A stretch of DNA of 64,000 nt from Chitinophagaceae bacterium. GTDB lineage: Bacteria; Bacteroidota; Bacteroidia; Chitinophagales; UBA10324. A program made the position numbers and the translations under genes. The notes below the pieces were generated by a model, which did no database searches, had not been told where the DNA came from, and was given only the letters and a program-made list of their open reading frames with translations. This document shows, piece after piece, positions 51,781-60,090 of this stretch (its first letter is position 1; every line of letters begins with the position of its first letter). The DNA lies in assembly GCA_016704325.1 (NCBI GenBank), contig JADJAG010000004.1:62001-126000 (forward strand), given 5' to 3'.

Positions 51781-53163
51781 TTGACATTAATAAAATCCAT
51801 ATCCGGCATACGAGGCACCATTGGCGGCAAAGCAGGTGATAACCTGACACCTGAAGATATCGTGAAATTTACCGCTGCATATGGAACACTGGTTCAGCGC
51901 AAATCGAAAAGCAAGACCATCATCATCGGCCGCGATGCCAGGCCTTCAGGCTCCATGGTATCAGCAATAGTATCCAATACATTGAATGCCCTCGGTTTAA
52001 ACGTGGTTGATGTGGGTCTATCCACTACCCCAACTGTGGAAATGGCAGTAGTGATGGAAAAAGCAGCCGGTGGTATTATCATCACTGCCAGCCACAACCC
52101 GGTTGAATGGAATGCATTAAAGCTGCTGAACAAGAAAGGTGAGTTTATTTCAGATGCGGATGGAAAGGAGGTTTTGCAGTTGGCGGAAGCATCAGACTAT
52201 GCTTTTGTTCCTGTACATAAACTGGGTAGCTATCAGCTCAAAACGGAATACCTGGACAGGCACATAAAAGCAATACTGGCTTTAAAGCTGGTTAATGTGA
52301 AAGCGATTCGGGCTGCCCGGTTCAGGGTAGTGGTTGACGCTGTTAACTCCAGCGGGGGAATTGCTGTTCCCAAATTGCTGGCTGCGTTGGGTGTTAAAGA
52401 GATCGTACCGGTGAATTGCGAGCCAAACGGGAAGTTCGCGCATAACCCGGAGCCTTTACCGGAAAACCTGAAGACACTGGCATCCAAAGTAAAACAACAT
52501 AAAGCCCACCTGGGTATTGCAGTAGATCCTGATGTGGACCGGCTTGCATTGGTTTGTGAAGATGGACAAATGTTTGGCGAAGAATATACGCTTGTGGCCG
52601 TTGCTGATTATGTGCTGCAAAGCAAGAAAGGCAATACTGTCTCGAACCTGTCATCCACACGCGCATTACGCGATGTTACGGAGCATGCCGGAGGAAGCTA
52701 CCATGCATCGGCTGTTGGCGAAGTGAATGTGGTGGAAAAGATGAAAGAGGTGAAAGCAGTGATTGGCGGAGAAGGCAATGGCGGCGTAATTTATCCTGCT
52801 TTACATTATGGGCGAGATGCATTGGCAGGTATTGCATTGTTTCTCTCCCACCTCGCAGTTTCGGGGAAGAAATGCTCCATACTTCGGGCTACTTATCCGG
52901 ATTATACCATTTCAAAGAACAAGATCCAGCTAACGCCGGCAGTTGACATAGACAGGTTGTTCGACAATATCCGCAAGGCCTATGCAGGACATCCTATAAA
53001 TACTACCGATGGGCTCAAGATAGAATTTGAAGATAAAAGCTGGGTGCACCTGCGACGTTCCAATACCGAACCCATCATTAGGATTTATGCGGAAGCAAAA
53101 CGAAAATCAATTGCTGATGCCCTGGCAAAAAGGATGATGAAAGAGATTGCTGCCTTTAAGTAA
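51781..53163 (+). CDS. glmM: Phosphoglucosamine mutase
   Basis: This 460-residue phosphohexomutase starts at TTG 51781, which gives the normal beginning MTLIKSISGIRGTIGG. The phosphoserine is Ser104 (ITASHNPVEWN); the magnesium site is Asp249, Asp251 and Asp253 (DPDVDRLAL); the sugar loop GEGNGGVIYP (Glu/Ser-type specificity loop) and the C-terminal RRSNTEPIIRIY phosphate-binding loop are present. It interconverts GlcN-6-P and GlcN-1-P for UDP-GlcNAc synthesis in the cytoplasm, thereby feeding peptidoglycan, LPS and probably the glycan locus. A cysteine desulfurase gene follows 58 bases later. Confidence 0.95.
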   Translation: MTLIKSISGIRGTIGGKAGDNLTPEDIVKFTAAYGTLVQRKSKSKTIIIGRDARPSGSMVSAIVSNTLNALGLNVVDVGLSTTPTVEMAVVMEKAAGGIIITASHNPVEWNALKLLNKKGEFISDADGKEVLQLAEASDYAFVPVHKLGSYQLKTEYLDRHIKAILALKLVNVKAIRAARFRVVVDAVNSSGGIAVPKLLAALGVKEIVPVNCEPNGKFAHNPEPLPENLKTLASKVKQHKAHLGIAVDPDVDRLALVCEDGQMFGEEYTLVAVADYVLQSKKGNTVSNLSSTRALRDVTEHAGGSYHASAVGEVNVVEKMKEVKAVIGGEGNGGVIYPALHYGRDALAGIALFLSHLAVSGKKCSILRATYPDYTISKNKIQLTPAVDIDRLFDNIRKAYAGHPINTTDGLKIEFEDKSWVHLRRSNTEPIIRIYAEAKRKSIADALAKRMMKEIAAFK

Positions 53164-53221
53164 GTTGCCGGATACCATTCAATAACAGAAGAAAAAGTAC
53201 TTACCTCAATACGCCACTAAC

Positions 53222-54364
53222 ATGAGAGTTTACTTCGACAATGCCGCTACCACCCAACTGGATCGTGAAGTGATTGATGCCATGATCCCGTTTATGGAAT
53301 CGCATTTTGGCAACCCTTCAGCCATCCATTACTATGGCCGTGAAACACGCGCAGCCATTGAGAAAGCACGAAAAACTGTTGCTAAATATCTGAAAGCTAC
53401 CCCTTCGGAGATCTTCTTTACTTCAGGTGGTACAGAATCAAATAACATGGCCATCCGTTGTGCAGTGGACGCCTATAAGCTACGTCATATTGTTACCTCT
53501 ACCATTGAACACCATTGCGTGATGCATGCTACAGAAGCTTTACAGCAATCAGGGGCGGTAACATTGCATTATGTAAACGTGGATGAAAAAGGCAGGATCG
53601 ATTTGCAGCACCTGGAGACCTTGCTGGCATCCATCGGTGAGAAATGCCTGGTGACGCTGATGCATGCCAATAATGAGATCGGTACCATGATGGATATTAC
53701 AGCAGCCGGAACCATTTGTAAGAAGTTTGATGCCATTTTTCATTGTGATACGGTGCAGACGGTTGCACACTTTCCCTTCGACCTGGAGCAAATGCCTGTT
53801 CATTTTATTTCAGGTGCTGCACATAAATTTCACGGGCCGAAAGGAACGGGATTTATTTATGTACATCACAGTGTAAAGATTCCGCCCATGATTTTTGGCG
53901 GCGCACAGGAACGTAATATGCGCGCCGGAACGGAAAATGTGTATGGCATCGTGGGTATGGCAAAGGCGATGGAAATCGGATATGACCAGCTCGAAGAAAC
54001 AAAACAGCAAATTGCTTCATTGCGTGATTATATGAAGGAGGAGCTGAAACGATGTATACCTGATGTGGCATTTAACGGGGATGTAGAAGGCAGTTGCCTG
54101 TACACGGTTTTGAATACATCCTTCCCACTCAATAACAAATCCCAACTTTTATTATTCAATCTTGATATGGCCGGTATTTGTGCTTCCAGTGGCAGCGCCT
54201 GCAGCTCAGGAAGCAACCAGAATTCTCATGTGCTCGAAGCCATCCATGCAGATCCGAACAGGGTGGCCATTCGCTTTTCCTTTTCGAAGAATAATACCAG
54301 GGAAGAAGTGGATTTTGTGATTGCTAAGTTGAAGCAATTGGTAGGCGAACCGGTCACGGCCTGA
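53222..54364 (+). CDS. Cysteine desulfurase (IscS/NifS family)
   Basis: This 380-residue PLP enzyme has YFDNAATTQLD, FTSGGTESNN, MHANNEIGTM, the PLP lysine Lys202 (GAAHKFHGPKG) and the mobile-loop catalytic Cys327 (SGSACSSGS). The short SSGSACSSG loop is typical of group I (IscS/NifS) enzymes. It supplies persulfide sulfur for Fe-S clusters or tRNA thiolation. The gap to glmM is 58 bases and no isc partner genes follow. Confidence 0.93.
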   Translation: MRVYFDNAATTQLDREVIDAMIPFMESHFGNPSAIHYYGRETRAAIEKARKTVAKYLKATPSEIFFTSGGTESNNMAIRCAVDAYKLRHIVTSTIEHHCVMHATEALQQSGAVTLHYVNVDEKGRIDLQHLETLLASIGEKCLVTLMHANNEIGTMMDITAAGTICKKFDAIFHCDTVQTVAHFPFDLEQMPVHFISGAAHKFHGPKGTGFIYVHHSVKIPPMIFGGAQERNMRAGTENVYGIVGMAKAMEIGYDQLEETKQQIASLRDYMKEELKRCIPDVAFNGDVEGSCLYTVLNTSFPLNNKSQLLLFNLDMAGICASSGSACSSGSNQNSHVLEAIHADPNRVAIRFSFSKNNTREEVDFVIAKLKQLVGEPVTA

Positions 54365-54616
54365 TTTTGATCTTGCAGATTCTCAGATGCGGTACTTCCA
54401 CGTGATCTTCTCAAACATATGAATCTGTGCGCGATTCCCAACGCATTTGCCTGCAGATATCGAATGGGACTTTACCTTACTTGGCATTTGAAACGACCAA
54501 CTGACCCTCACAATAAAGGTAATTAAACGAAACAGTTTTCCTGTGCGTACTTCGTGCCCACTAACCCAAAACCCATGCTTTCGTGCTACTTTTCGTTCAA
54601 GGCACAACTGTCTGAG

Positions 54617-54781
54617 TTAAGCAATCACTTTTTTTCGGGCAACTGTGGCCCTTACAGTTCGCTTCCTACGCTGCTCTTTACGTAACTTAATAAATGCACT
54701 AAATTCTTTTCGTTCTTCGTCAGTCCATGGTTTGTCCAGAACAGTGAAGTCAACATTCTTTGGTTCTCTGATTAGTCCCAT
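54617..54781 (-). CDS. 54-aa basic protein paired with the GNAT-like gene
   Basis: This short gene begins MGLIREPKNVDFTVLDKPWT and has a strongly basic C-terminus (RKEQRRKRTVRATVARKKV). It starts five bases after the stop of the GNAT-like gene upstream, so the two are one transcript. I have seen similar small proteins (MGLxxEPKxVDF) downstream of the same type of gene in Bacteroidota, but know no function. The pairing suggests a two-component unit, for example a toxin and its partner, without any evidence of activity. Confidence 0.7.
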   Translation of the reverse strand: MGLIREPKNVDFTVLDKPWTDEERKEFSAFIKLRKEQRRKRTVRATVARKKVIA

Positions 54782-54786
54782 TGCTT

Positions 54787-55287
54787 CTATTTTTTAAAAT
54801 ACTGATTAATTAATTTGTTAGCTGCTGGTGTTTCAATCATCATTTTTGTTCCTCTGAAATGAGTTGCGAAAAGAGTTTCTTGATAGTGCTTAACCAAAAC
54901 TGTTTTGGCATCAAAAGCAAGATAGCCGTCGTATCCTTTTTCAAAAGAAAGTTTGCATGCGAAAGCAACTAGGTTCCCAGGAATGCCTGTGTATATTTTT
55001 GTCTTGCCTTTATTGAACTTTGCACTTTCAATCAAGTGCATGTAAATGTGGTCGCCTTGGAAGCTTAAACTTATTAGTCCTTGGATTATTTTCGGATTGT
55101 TCCTGATAACAATTTTGTAAACTTCCCTATCAATGAATTTAATTTGCTCTTGCCAATTAAACTGCCAGTGAGCTCTGTTTATTTGCTTACTGTCTTTGGC
55201 GAAAAGTCGAAAAATATCGGTGTCAAAAAATATCACCGGAGACAGTATTTTCAATGGAGTTCGATAGTTTGTCAATCTCAATGTCAA
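54787..55287 (-). CDS. GNAT-like protein, unknown, of Bacteroidota gene pair
   Basis: This 166-residue protein has a short N-terminal stretch (PVIFFDTDIFRLF) and a core with REVYKIVIRNNPKIIQGLISLSF, LIESAKFNKGKTKIYTGIPGNLVAFACKLSFEKGYDGYLAFDAKT and HYQETLFATHFRGTKMMIET. The order strand, GNLxAxACxLSFExGYxGYL helix-strand, HYxxTLxA is that of the GNAT acetyltransferase fold with its pyrophosphate-binding loop. It is followed at five bases by a 54-aa basic protein. I do not know its substrate. Confidence 0.75.
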   Translation of the reverse strand: MTLRLTNYRTPLKILSPVIFFDTDIFRLFAKDSKQINRAHWQFNWQEQIKFIDREVYKIVIRNNPKIIQGLISLSFQGDHIYMHLIESAKFNKGKTKIYTGIPGNLVAFACKLSFEKGYDGYLAFDAKTVLVKHYQETLFATHFRGTKMMIETPAANKLINQYFKK

Positions 55288-55477
55288 CTAATATCTTCTG
55301 TTGTTTTTTCACTTATCGAAGGTACTAAAAGTCGACTAGGAAATATTCAATAAATGCACAAAGGCTTTATGATTGACGCTGCTCCCAAGCATGATGCATA
55401 ACATAGATGTTGTGTTTCTTTGTGATCTGCTCAATTATTTGAAGCGCCCTTAATTCTTTTAGTACCGGCAGATCATG

Positions 55478-56350
55478 CTATTTTCCAACGAGGTAAACTC
55501 CACATAGTATCAGTGCCATCCCTGCATAATCATAGAGTCCGATTGGCTCTCCCGCTACGAAGCCCCAGAATAAGGCTACTACCGGCACGAGGTAAGTAAC
55601 CGAGGAAGCAAATAATGCGGTGGTATTATGAATAAGCCGGAAATAGATGATAGAAGCAAGTCCTGAACCGACAATGCCAAGTGTTGCTACATAACCAAGT
55701 GCAACATATGCGTCAGGACCAACACTAAAAGCAAGAGGTAAGTCTGTAAGCAATAAGATGACAGTTGCCGGAATCAACATCATTGAAAAAGCCACTGCAT
55801 TAATTGTGATGGGAACCACATCAGCCAGGTGTCTTTTAATAATATTGGCACTTATTCCATAGCAAAGCGTAGCCAGCACAATCAGCCATCCAAACATTCC
55901 ATTGGTGGTAGTGCTATGGACATCCTGGAAAAACAGGAGCAGCACAGAACCACTGAAAGCGACCATCATACCCGTAACTTTCAACCAGGTATAGCCCGTG
56001 CTAAAGAAAAGTATACCTAGGAGCAGCACAAAAACCGGCGATAATGAATTCAGTATTCCGGCCAGAGAGCTGTCAATATATTGTTGTGCTATGGTGAATA
56101 GAAAAGCCGGAATAAAATTTCCGAAAATGCCTTGAAGTGCTATGTATTTAACTTTCTCTTTCCTGATCTCCTGCCTTCTGATAAGAAGAAAGGGCAGCAT
56201 GATAATGGCTGTGATTACAATACGCAACGCCGCTACCTGTTCAGGAAGAAAAACTTCCAAACCCTTTTTCATGAGGATGAATGAACTTCCCCATATAAGG
56301 GCAAGCAACAATAACAGCAACCAGTCGGAGAATGAAGGTTTCGTAACCAT
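55478..56350 (-). CDS. EamA/DMT-family transporter
   Basis: This 290-residue protein has ten hydrophobic helices in two EamA repeats: the first with ALIWGSSFILMKKGLEVF and VAALRIVITAIIMLP, the second with YGISANIIKRHLA and PVVALFWGFVAGEPI. Members export metabolites such as amino acids or nucleosides. The substrate cannot be told. It is monocistronic; the gap on its right side holds the repeat cluster at 56.4 kb. Confidence 0.9.
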   Translation of the reverse strand: MVTKPSFSDWLLLLLLALIWGSSFILMKKGLEVFLPEQVAALRIVITAIIMLPFLLIRRQEIRKEKVKYIALQGIFGNFIPAFLFTIAQQYIDSSLAGILNSLSPVFVLLLGILFFSTGYTWLKVTGMMVAFSGSVLLLFFQDVHSTTTNGMFGWLIVLATLCYGISANIIKRHLADVVPITINAVAFSMMLIPATVILLLTDLPLAFSVGPDAYVALGYVATLGIVGSGLASIIYFRLIHNTTALFASSVTYLVPVVALFWGFVAGEPIGLYDYAGMALILCGVYLVGK

Positions 56351-56449
56351 GCAGGCGCTGCAAAGGTAACGGGAAGTATTTTGCTTTCACAGGCACATTC
56401 TAAAAGGGGTGTACGACAATTCGTTCATCTTGTAAAGCAATGGTTGGTG

Positions 56450-56575
56450 GGTTAAATGGCTAAATGGTTAAATTGTTGCGGCGAAGCCGATTACTTGCTA
56501 TTCTGTAATCATTACGCTGCTTTACTCACTTACTCACTTACTCAATATCCAATATTCAACGCTCAATACCCAATT
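56450..56575. repeat. Second copy of the 9-bp/38-bp composite repeat plus simple repeats
   Basis: GGTTAAATGGCTAAATGG runs into a 38-base stretch (56470-56507) that differs at one base from 7384-7421. It is followed by ACTCACTTACTCACTTACTC and CAATATCCAATATTCAACGC tracts to the Rieske gene end. Confidence 0.85.
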
Positions 56576-56601
56576 TGTCGATCACCATCTAATTGGATTT
56601 A

Positions 56602-57051
56602 CTAATACCTGACGATGATATGCTGATCATCTGCAGTAACCTGGAACGTTTGCAGGCTTGTTTTTGCAGGTCCTTTCAGCACCTGCCCGGCGAGGTCAAA
56701 CTCAGAACCATGGCAACCACAAACCAGTTTGCCCTGTGATGCACTGAGCCCGCACCCTTTATGCGTGCAATTCATCAACACAGCACTATAAGTACCGTCT
56801 GCATTGGTATTGAGGAAAATGGGGTCTTTGAATTTACTGGTGTTTAGTTTCAGGTAGGTCTGTCCGGCTACAGCAGATTTCAATACAGAAATCTGTCCGG
56901 GTGTTTCTACAATGGCTTTTTCATTAGCTGTAGCAGCGGCGCCGGCGGGTGCGGAACAGCTTTCGAGCAGGGAAACCGTTCCGAGGCAACAGGCGCAGGC
57001 ACCAAGCGCGGAAGCTTGCCTGATAAATGTACGGCGTGAAAGTTCAGTCAT
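56602..57051 (-). CDS. Rieske [2Fe-2S] protein with twin-arginine signal
   Basis: This 149-residue protein begins with a twin-arginine type signal (SRRTFIRQASALG) and a hydrophobic stretch ending LLESC, so it is exported folded through Tat and may be lipidated. Cluster ligands are Cys95-x-His97 (NCTHKGC) and Cys111-x-x-His114 (CGCHGSEFD), with Cys100 and Cys113 placed to form the usual disulfide. It would carry single electrons in the periplasm. No cytochrome b or oxygenase gene is adjacent, so the partner is unknown. It is divergent from ppx. Confidence 0.93.
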   Translation of the reverse strand: MTELSRRTFIRQASALGACACCLGTVSLLESCSAPAGAAATANEKAIVETPGQISVLKSAVAGQTYLKLNTSKFKDPIFLNTNADGTYSAVLMNCTHKGCGLSASQGKLVCGCHGSEFDLAGQVLKGPAKTSLQTFQVTADDQHIIVRY

Positions 57052-57197
57052 AGGTTTTTGAGTTAGTGTAGTTCAAAAATAGAAACAGTTTCTTCTCTTT
57101 GTAAACTTAGGTGAAATTTTTGTTATGCTTTTGAAGTGAATTTTGCTGTTGCAATTTTTCTTCACTTACCTTTATTAACAGTATTCACTACGTACCG

Positions 57198-58133
57198 ATG
57201 AATCAACGCTTCGCCATACTGGATTTAGGAACCAATACCTTTCACCTGCTGATTGCAGATGTAGACAGTGACCGGTCAATAACGGTAGTTTACAAAGCGG
57301 AAGAGTTTGTACAACTAGGCGAACAGGGAGTGGAAGTAATTGGTGAGCAGGCTTTCAAACGGGGATTGGAACAGATCAGGCGTTATAAGCAGGTTATTGA
57401 TACTTACCAGCCACAACAGATCATAGCTTTTGGAACTGCTGCCATACGGAGTGCATCGAATGGAAGTGAGTTTGTGGAAAGTATACAATCTATCTGCCCG
57501 ATGGAAGTAAGAAAAATATCGGGCGATGAAGAAGCTGAATTGATCTGTCTTGGTGTACGACGTGCCGTGAACCTGACAAAGGACCCTGTGCTGATTATGG
57601 ACATCGGAGGAGGCAGCACCGAGTTTATTATTGCCAATGATGAGCAGCTCTTTTGGAAAAAAAGTTTCCCTGCAGGGGCTTCTGTATTAAAGCGGCAGTT
57701 TCACCATGATGAACCGATCAGCAATGAAGAAATAGTACGACTGAAATTATTCCTGGAAGAATTTCTTGAGCCATTGTTCAATCAGCGGCAACAATACCAC
57801 ATCACCCGCCTTGTTGGCGCATCGGGTTCCTTTGATACATTTGCCGGCATGTTGTCGGCGCAGGCAGCGTTTCCCGTGCTCGTGGAGCAACAAACATCCT
57901 TTGATTTTTCACCGGAGCAGTTTCAGCTGATCTGCCAACAGTTGGTTTCAGCTAACCTTCAGCAGCGTTTGGCGATGAAAGGGATGAAATCTTTTCGTGC
58001 AGGAATGATTGTGGTGGCCGCTATACTAACGGAGGTGGTCTTGCAGCAATTTTCTATTCAACAGATTACACAATCAGCCTATGCGCTGAAGGAAGGGGTG
58101 TTGTGGAAACTGATTCAGAAGGAAAATGTCTGA
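57198..58133 (+). CDS. Ppx/GppA phosphatase (exopolyphosphatase-like)
   Basis: This 311-residue ASKHA-fold phosphatase has FAILDLGTNTFHLLIADV, AFGTAAIRSASNGSEFVE, ISGDEEAELICLGVRRA and the second phosphate loop LIMDIGGGSTEFII. At this length it is a short Ppx/GppA form without the C-terminal HD domain, cleaving polyphosphate or pppGpp. The catalytic Glu is in the SGDEEAE region. Its tail overlaps the tail of the convergent Uma2 gene by 19 bases. Confidence 0.9.
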   Translation: MNQRFAILDLGTNTFHLLIADVDSDRSITVVYKAEEFVQLGEQGVEVIGEQAFKRGLEQIRRYKQVIDTYQPQQIIAFGTAAIRSASNGSEFVESIQSICPMEVRKISGDEEAELICLGVRRAVNLTKDPVLIMDIGGGSTEFIIANDEQLFWKKSFPAGASVLKRQFHHDEPISNEEIVRLKLFLEEFLEPLFNQRQQYHITRLVGASGSFDTFAGMLSAQAAFPVLVEQQTSFDFSPEQFQLICQQLVSANLQQRLAMKGMKSFRAGMIVVAAILTEVVLQQFSIQQITQSAYALKEGVLWKLIQKENV

Positions 58134-58645
58134 CGCAAGAGTTTGGAAGGAAGGGTGGCGGTAGAAGTTCCCAGTTCATAATACTTTCCTTCTTTCCATT
58201 CATAACCGGTAGCAAGTTTTGTTTCGGGATCAACGATCCAATATTCTTTCACACCAAACTTCTCGTAAAGATTTCTTTTTGTAATTGAATCATATTTTCG
58301 GTTATTTGGGGAAAGGATTTCCACTATAATATCCGGAGCACCGTGAATTCCATCTTTCTGAATCAGGTGCAACCGTTCCTTCGTCAAAAAAATGAGATCC
58401 GGTTCTACCGCATTTTCCTCATCCAGAAATACACCATACGGTGCATGGCGCACTTCTCCTAAATCGTTTTCTAAAGTATAGTTGCCAATCTGAAGCAATA
58501 GGATAACGGATGCTTTTTGGTGCGAATCACTGGGAGGTGGGGCCATATACAATTGGTTTTCGATAACTTCACATAAGGTGCCTTCCGGTAGAAGTTTAAA
58601 TACTTCCATTGCCGTTCGGGGCGGACGATCCATTTTTATTTCCAT
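58115..58645 (-). CDS. Uma2-family endonuclease-like protein (DUF820)
   Basis: This 176-residue protein has the PD-(D/E)xK-like Uma2 pattern: VEPDLIFLTKERL, GAPDIIVEILSPNNRKYD and LYEKFGVKEYWIVDPETK, the last a family hallmark. The family is abundant in cyanobacteria and present in Bacteroidota, usually as solitary genes with no known role. The starting Met is preceded by an AT-rich gap with a purine run. Confidence 0.9.
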   Translation of the reverse strand: MEIKMDRPPRTAMEVFKLLPEGTLCEVIENQLYMAPPPSDSHQKASVILLLQIGNYTLENDLGEVRHAPYGVFLDEENAVEPDLIFLTKERLHLIQKDGIHGAPDIIVEILSPNNRKYDSITKRNLYEKFGVKEYWIVDPETKLATGYEWKEGKYYELGTSTATLPSKLLRQTFSF

Positions 58646-59004
58646 AGCTGAAAATTGTTACCAAGTTACGTTTTTTTTCAAATGAACGGGGTAATAGCTC
58701 TATTTGATGGGTGTACGACAAATCGTTAAACTTGTCAAGCACTCTTTATTCTTCCGTCGGCCATGTAATGTCAATTGAATATTGAATATTTGTCGTTGAC
58801 TGAAATAGGTTGACCTTTTTTAACTGTTTTTTCAAAATTGCAATGCAAATCGATTGTTACTATTTGTCTTAAGTCTTGAGTCTTAAGTCTTGGATCTTGT
58901 GTCTTGAGTTGAATTGAGTGTTCAAATATCCAAATAACCAATATCCAATAACCAATATTCAATTGTCCAACACCTAATAATCAATATCCAATTTGTTGTA
59001 CAGC
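58646..59004. repeat. Intergenic with simple-repeat tract
   Basis: After about 200 bases without features, 58862-58910 is AAGTCTTGAGTCTTAAGTC-like, and 58920-58995 is CAAATAACCAATATCCAATAACC-like. Both types match tracts at 17.3, 44.9 and 56.5 kb. No gene is supported. Confidence 0.75.
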
Positions 59005-59469
59005 CTACATGATCTCTGCACTGCGGTTAAAGCTCTCTTCCAGTGAGATCAGTGTTTCTGTTCTTTCAATGCCTTTGATCTTCTGTAATTCATCATGCAA
59101 CACTTTCTTAAGGTGATCCATATCGCGGCATACGATCTCCGCAAACATGCTGTAGTTTCCGGTGGTGTAGTTCAGCCGCACAATTTCGGGCAGCTTCTTC
59201 AGCTCCTTCGCTACGGAATCATACATCGAACTTTTTTCCAGGTATACACCAATGAATGCGATTACATCATACCCAACTTTTTTCAGATTAATATGATACC
59301 TCGAGCCGGTAATCACTCCCTGCCGCTGCAGCTTCTTCATTCTCACATGAATAGTACCACCGGAGACATATAACTTTTTACCAAGGTCTTTATAGGAGAC
59401 CGATGCATTGCGCATCATTTCTGAAATGATCTGCAGATCCAATTTGTCAAAATTCAATTTTGTTGCCAT
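59005..59469 (-). CDS. Lrp/AsnC-family transcriptional regulator
   Basis: This 154-residue protein has an N-terminal winged helix (LDLQIISEMMRNASVSYKDLGKKLYVSGGTIHVRMKKLQRQGVI, residues about 8-52) and the RAM/Lrp ligand domain (YDVIAFIGVYLEKSS, VRLNYTTGNYSMFAEIVCRDMDHLKKVL). It would respond to an amino acid or related effector as a dimer or octamer. An inverted repeat TTTTGAA-N3-TTCAAAA lies 14 bases before its start codon and could be an autoregulatory site. The target genes are unknown. Confidence 0.92.
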   Translation of the reverse strand: MATKLNFDKLDLQIISEMMRNASVSYKDLGKKLYVSGGTIHVRMKKLQRQGVITGSRYHINLKKVGYDVIAFIGVYLEKSSMYDSVAKELKKLPEIVRLNYTTGNYSMFAEIVCRDMDHLKKVLHDELQKIKGIERTETLISLEESFNRSAEIM

Positions 59470-59482
59470 ATATTGGTGTTGA

Positions 59483-59499
59483 TTTTGAAATATTCAAAA
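59483..59499 (-). promoter_or_regulatory. Inverted repeat upstream of the Lrp/AsnC gene
   Basis: TTTTGAA-ATA-TTCAAAA, 14 bases upstream of the start codon, in an AT-rich stretch with GAAAATATTGAAAATATA further up. Lrp-type proteins often bind such AT-rich imperfect palindromes and control their own genes; that is inferred. Confidence 0.4.
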
Positions 59500-60090
59500 A
59501 TAACTAACAAATTTTAGACATTATCGAAAATATTGAAAATATAATTGAATATAGTCTAAATATGTTATGCCGCATTATACTTTTACTGCGGTTCTCTGAA
59601 TCAATAATTGTTTGGGGGTTTAGGGCAAGCGGCGGGAGGTGCCTTCATGGTGAAAATATGCCGGGGATACACTTCTAAAGTTATGGCGTCTTCGGCGGAG
59701 ATGAGTTGAATTATGGTGGCTAATACATTCAACTCAGCACTTTCAGTCGCTTGCCTTTACTTTACCTCATCAATTTCTTAATTGCCAACGTCTCCGGGAT
59801 TTGCGGAGTTATAAGAAGGAGGAGACCAGAAGCATCACCCATTGAGTAAGCACTATTGCCCCTTCTTTATAAATTTGGCTGAACTTCAGGCATACAGCTT
59901 TTTTTTTTCTCCCCTCTCAAGAGTGTCCCTCAAATCTCAAATCAAATGCTCAAATGTTTGATTAACTACTTCCCCCGCCATATTGTAAAGCGTGATGCGC
60001 ATACGTTACTCTTTCCATAGCGCACCACCATTTGAGCTTTGCACCAGGGTTTGCGGAAGGTTTTACGTTGATAGCTTCATCATTTGTATG
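59500..60090. other. Intergenic, nothing recognised
   Basis: About 590 bases upstream of the Lrp/AsnC gene and past the end of the TPR gene. I find no protein-like frame, tRNA or strong hairpin. The first 80 bases are very AT-rich and must include the Lrp promoter. Confidence 0.5.
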
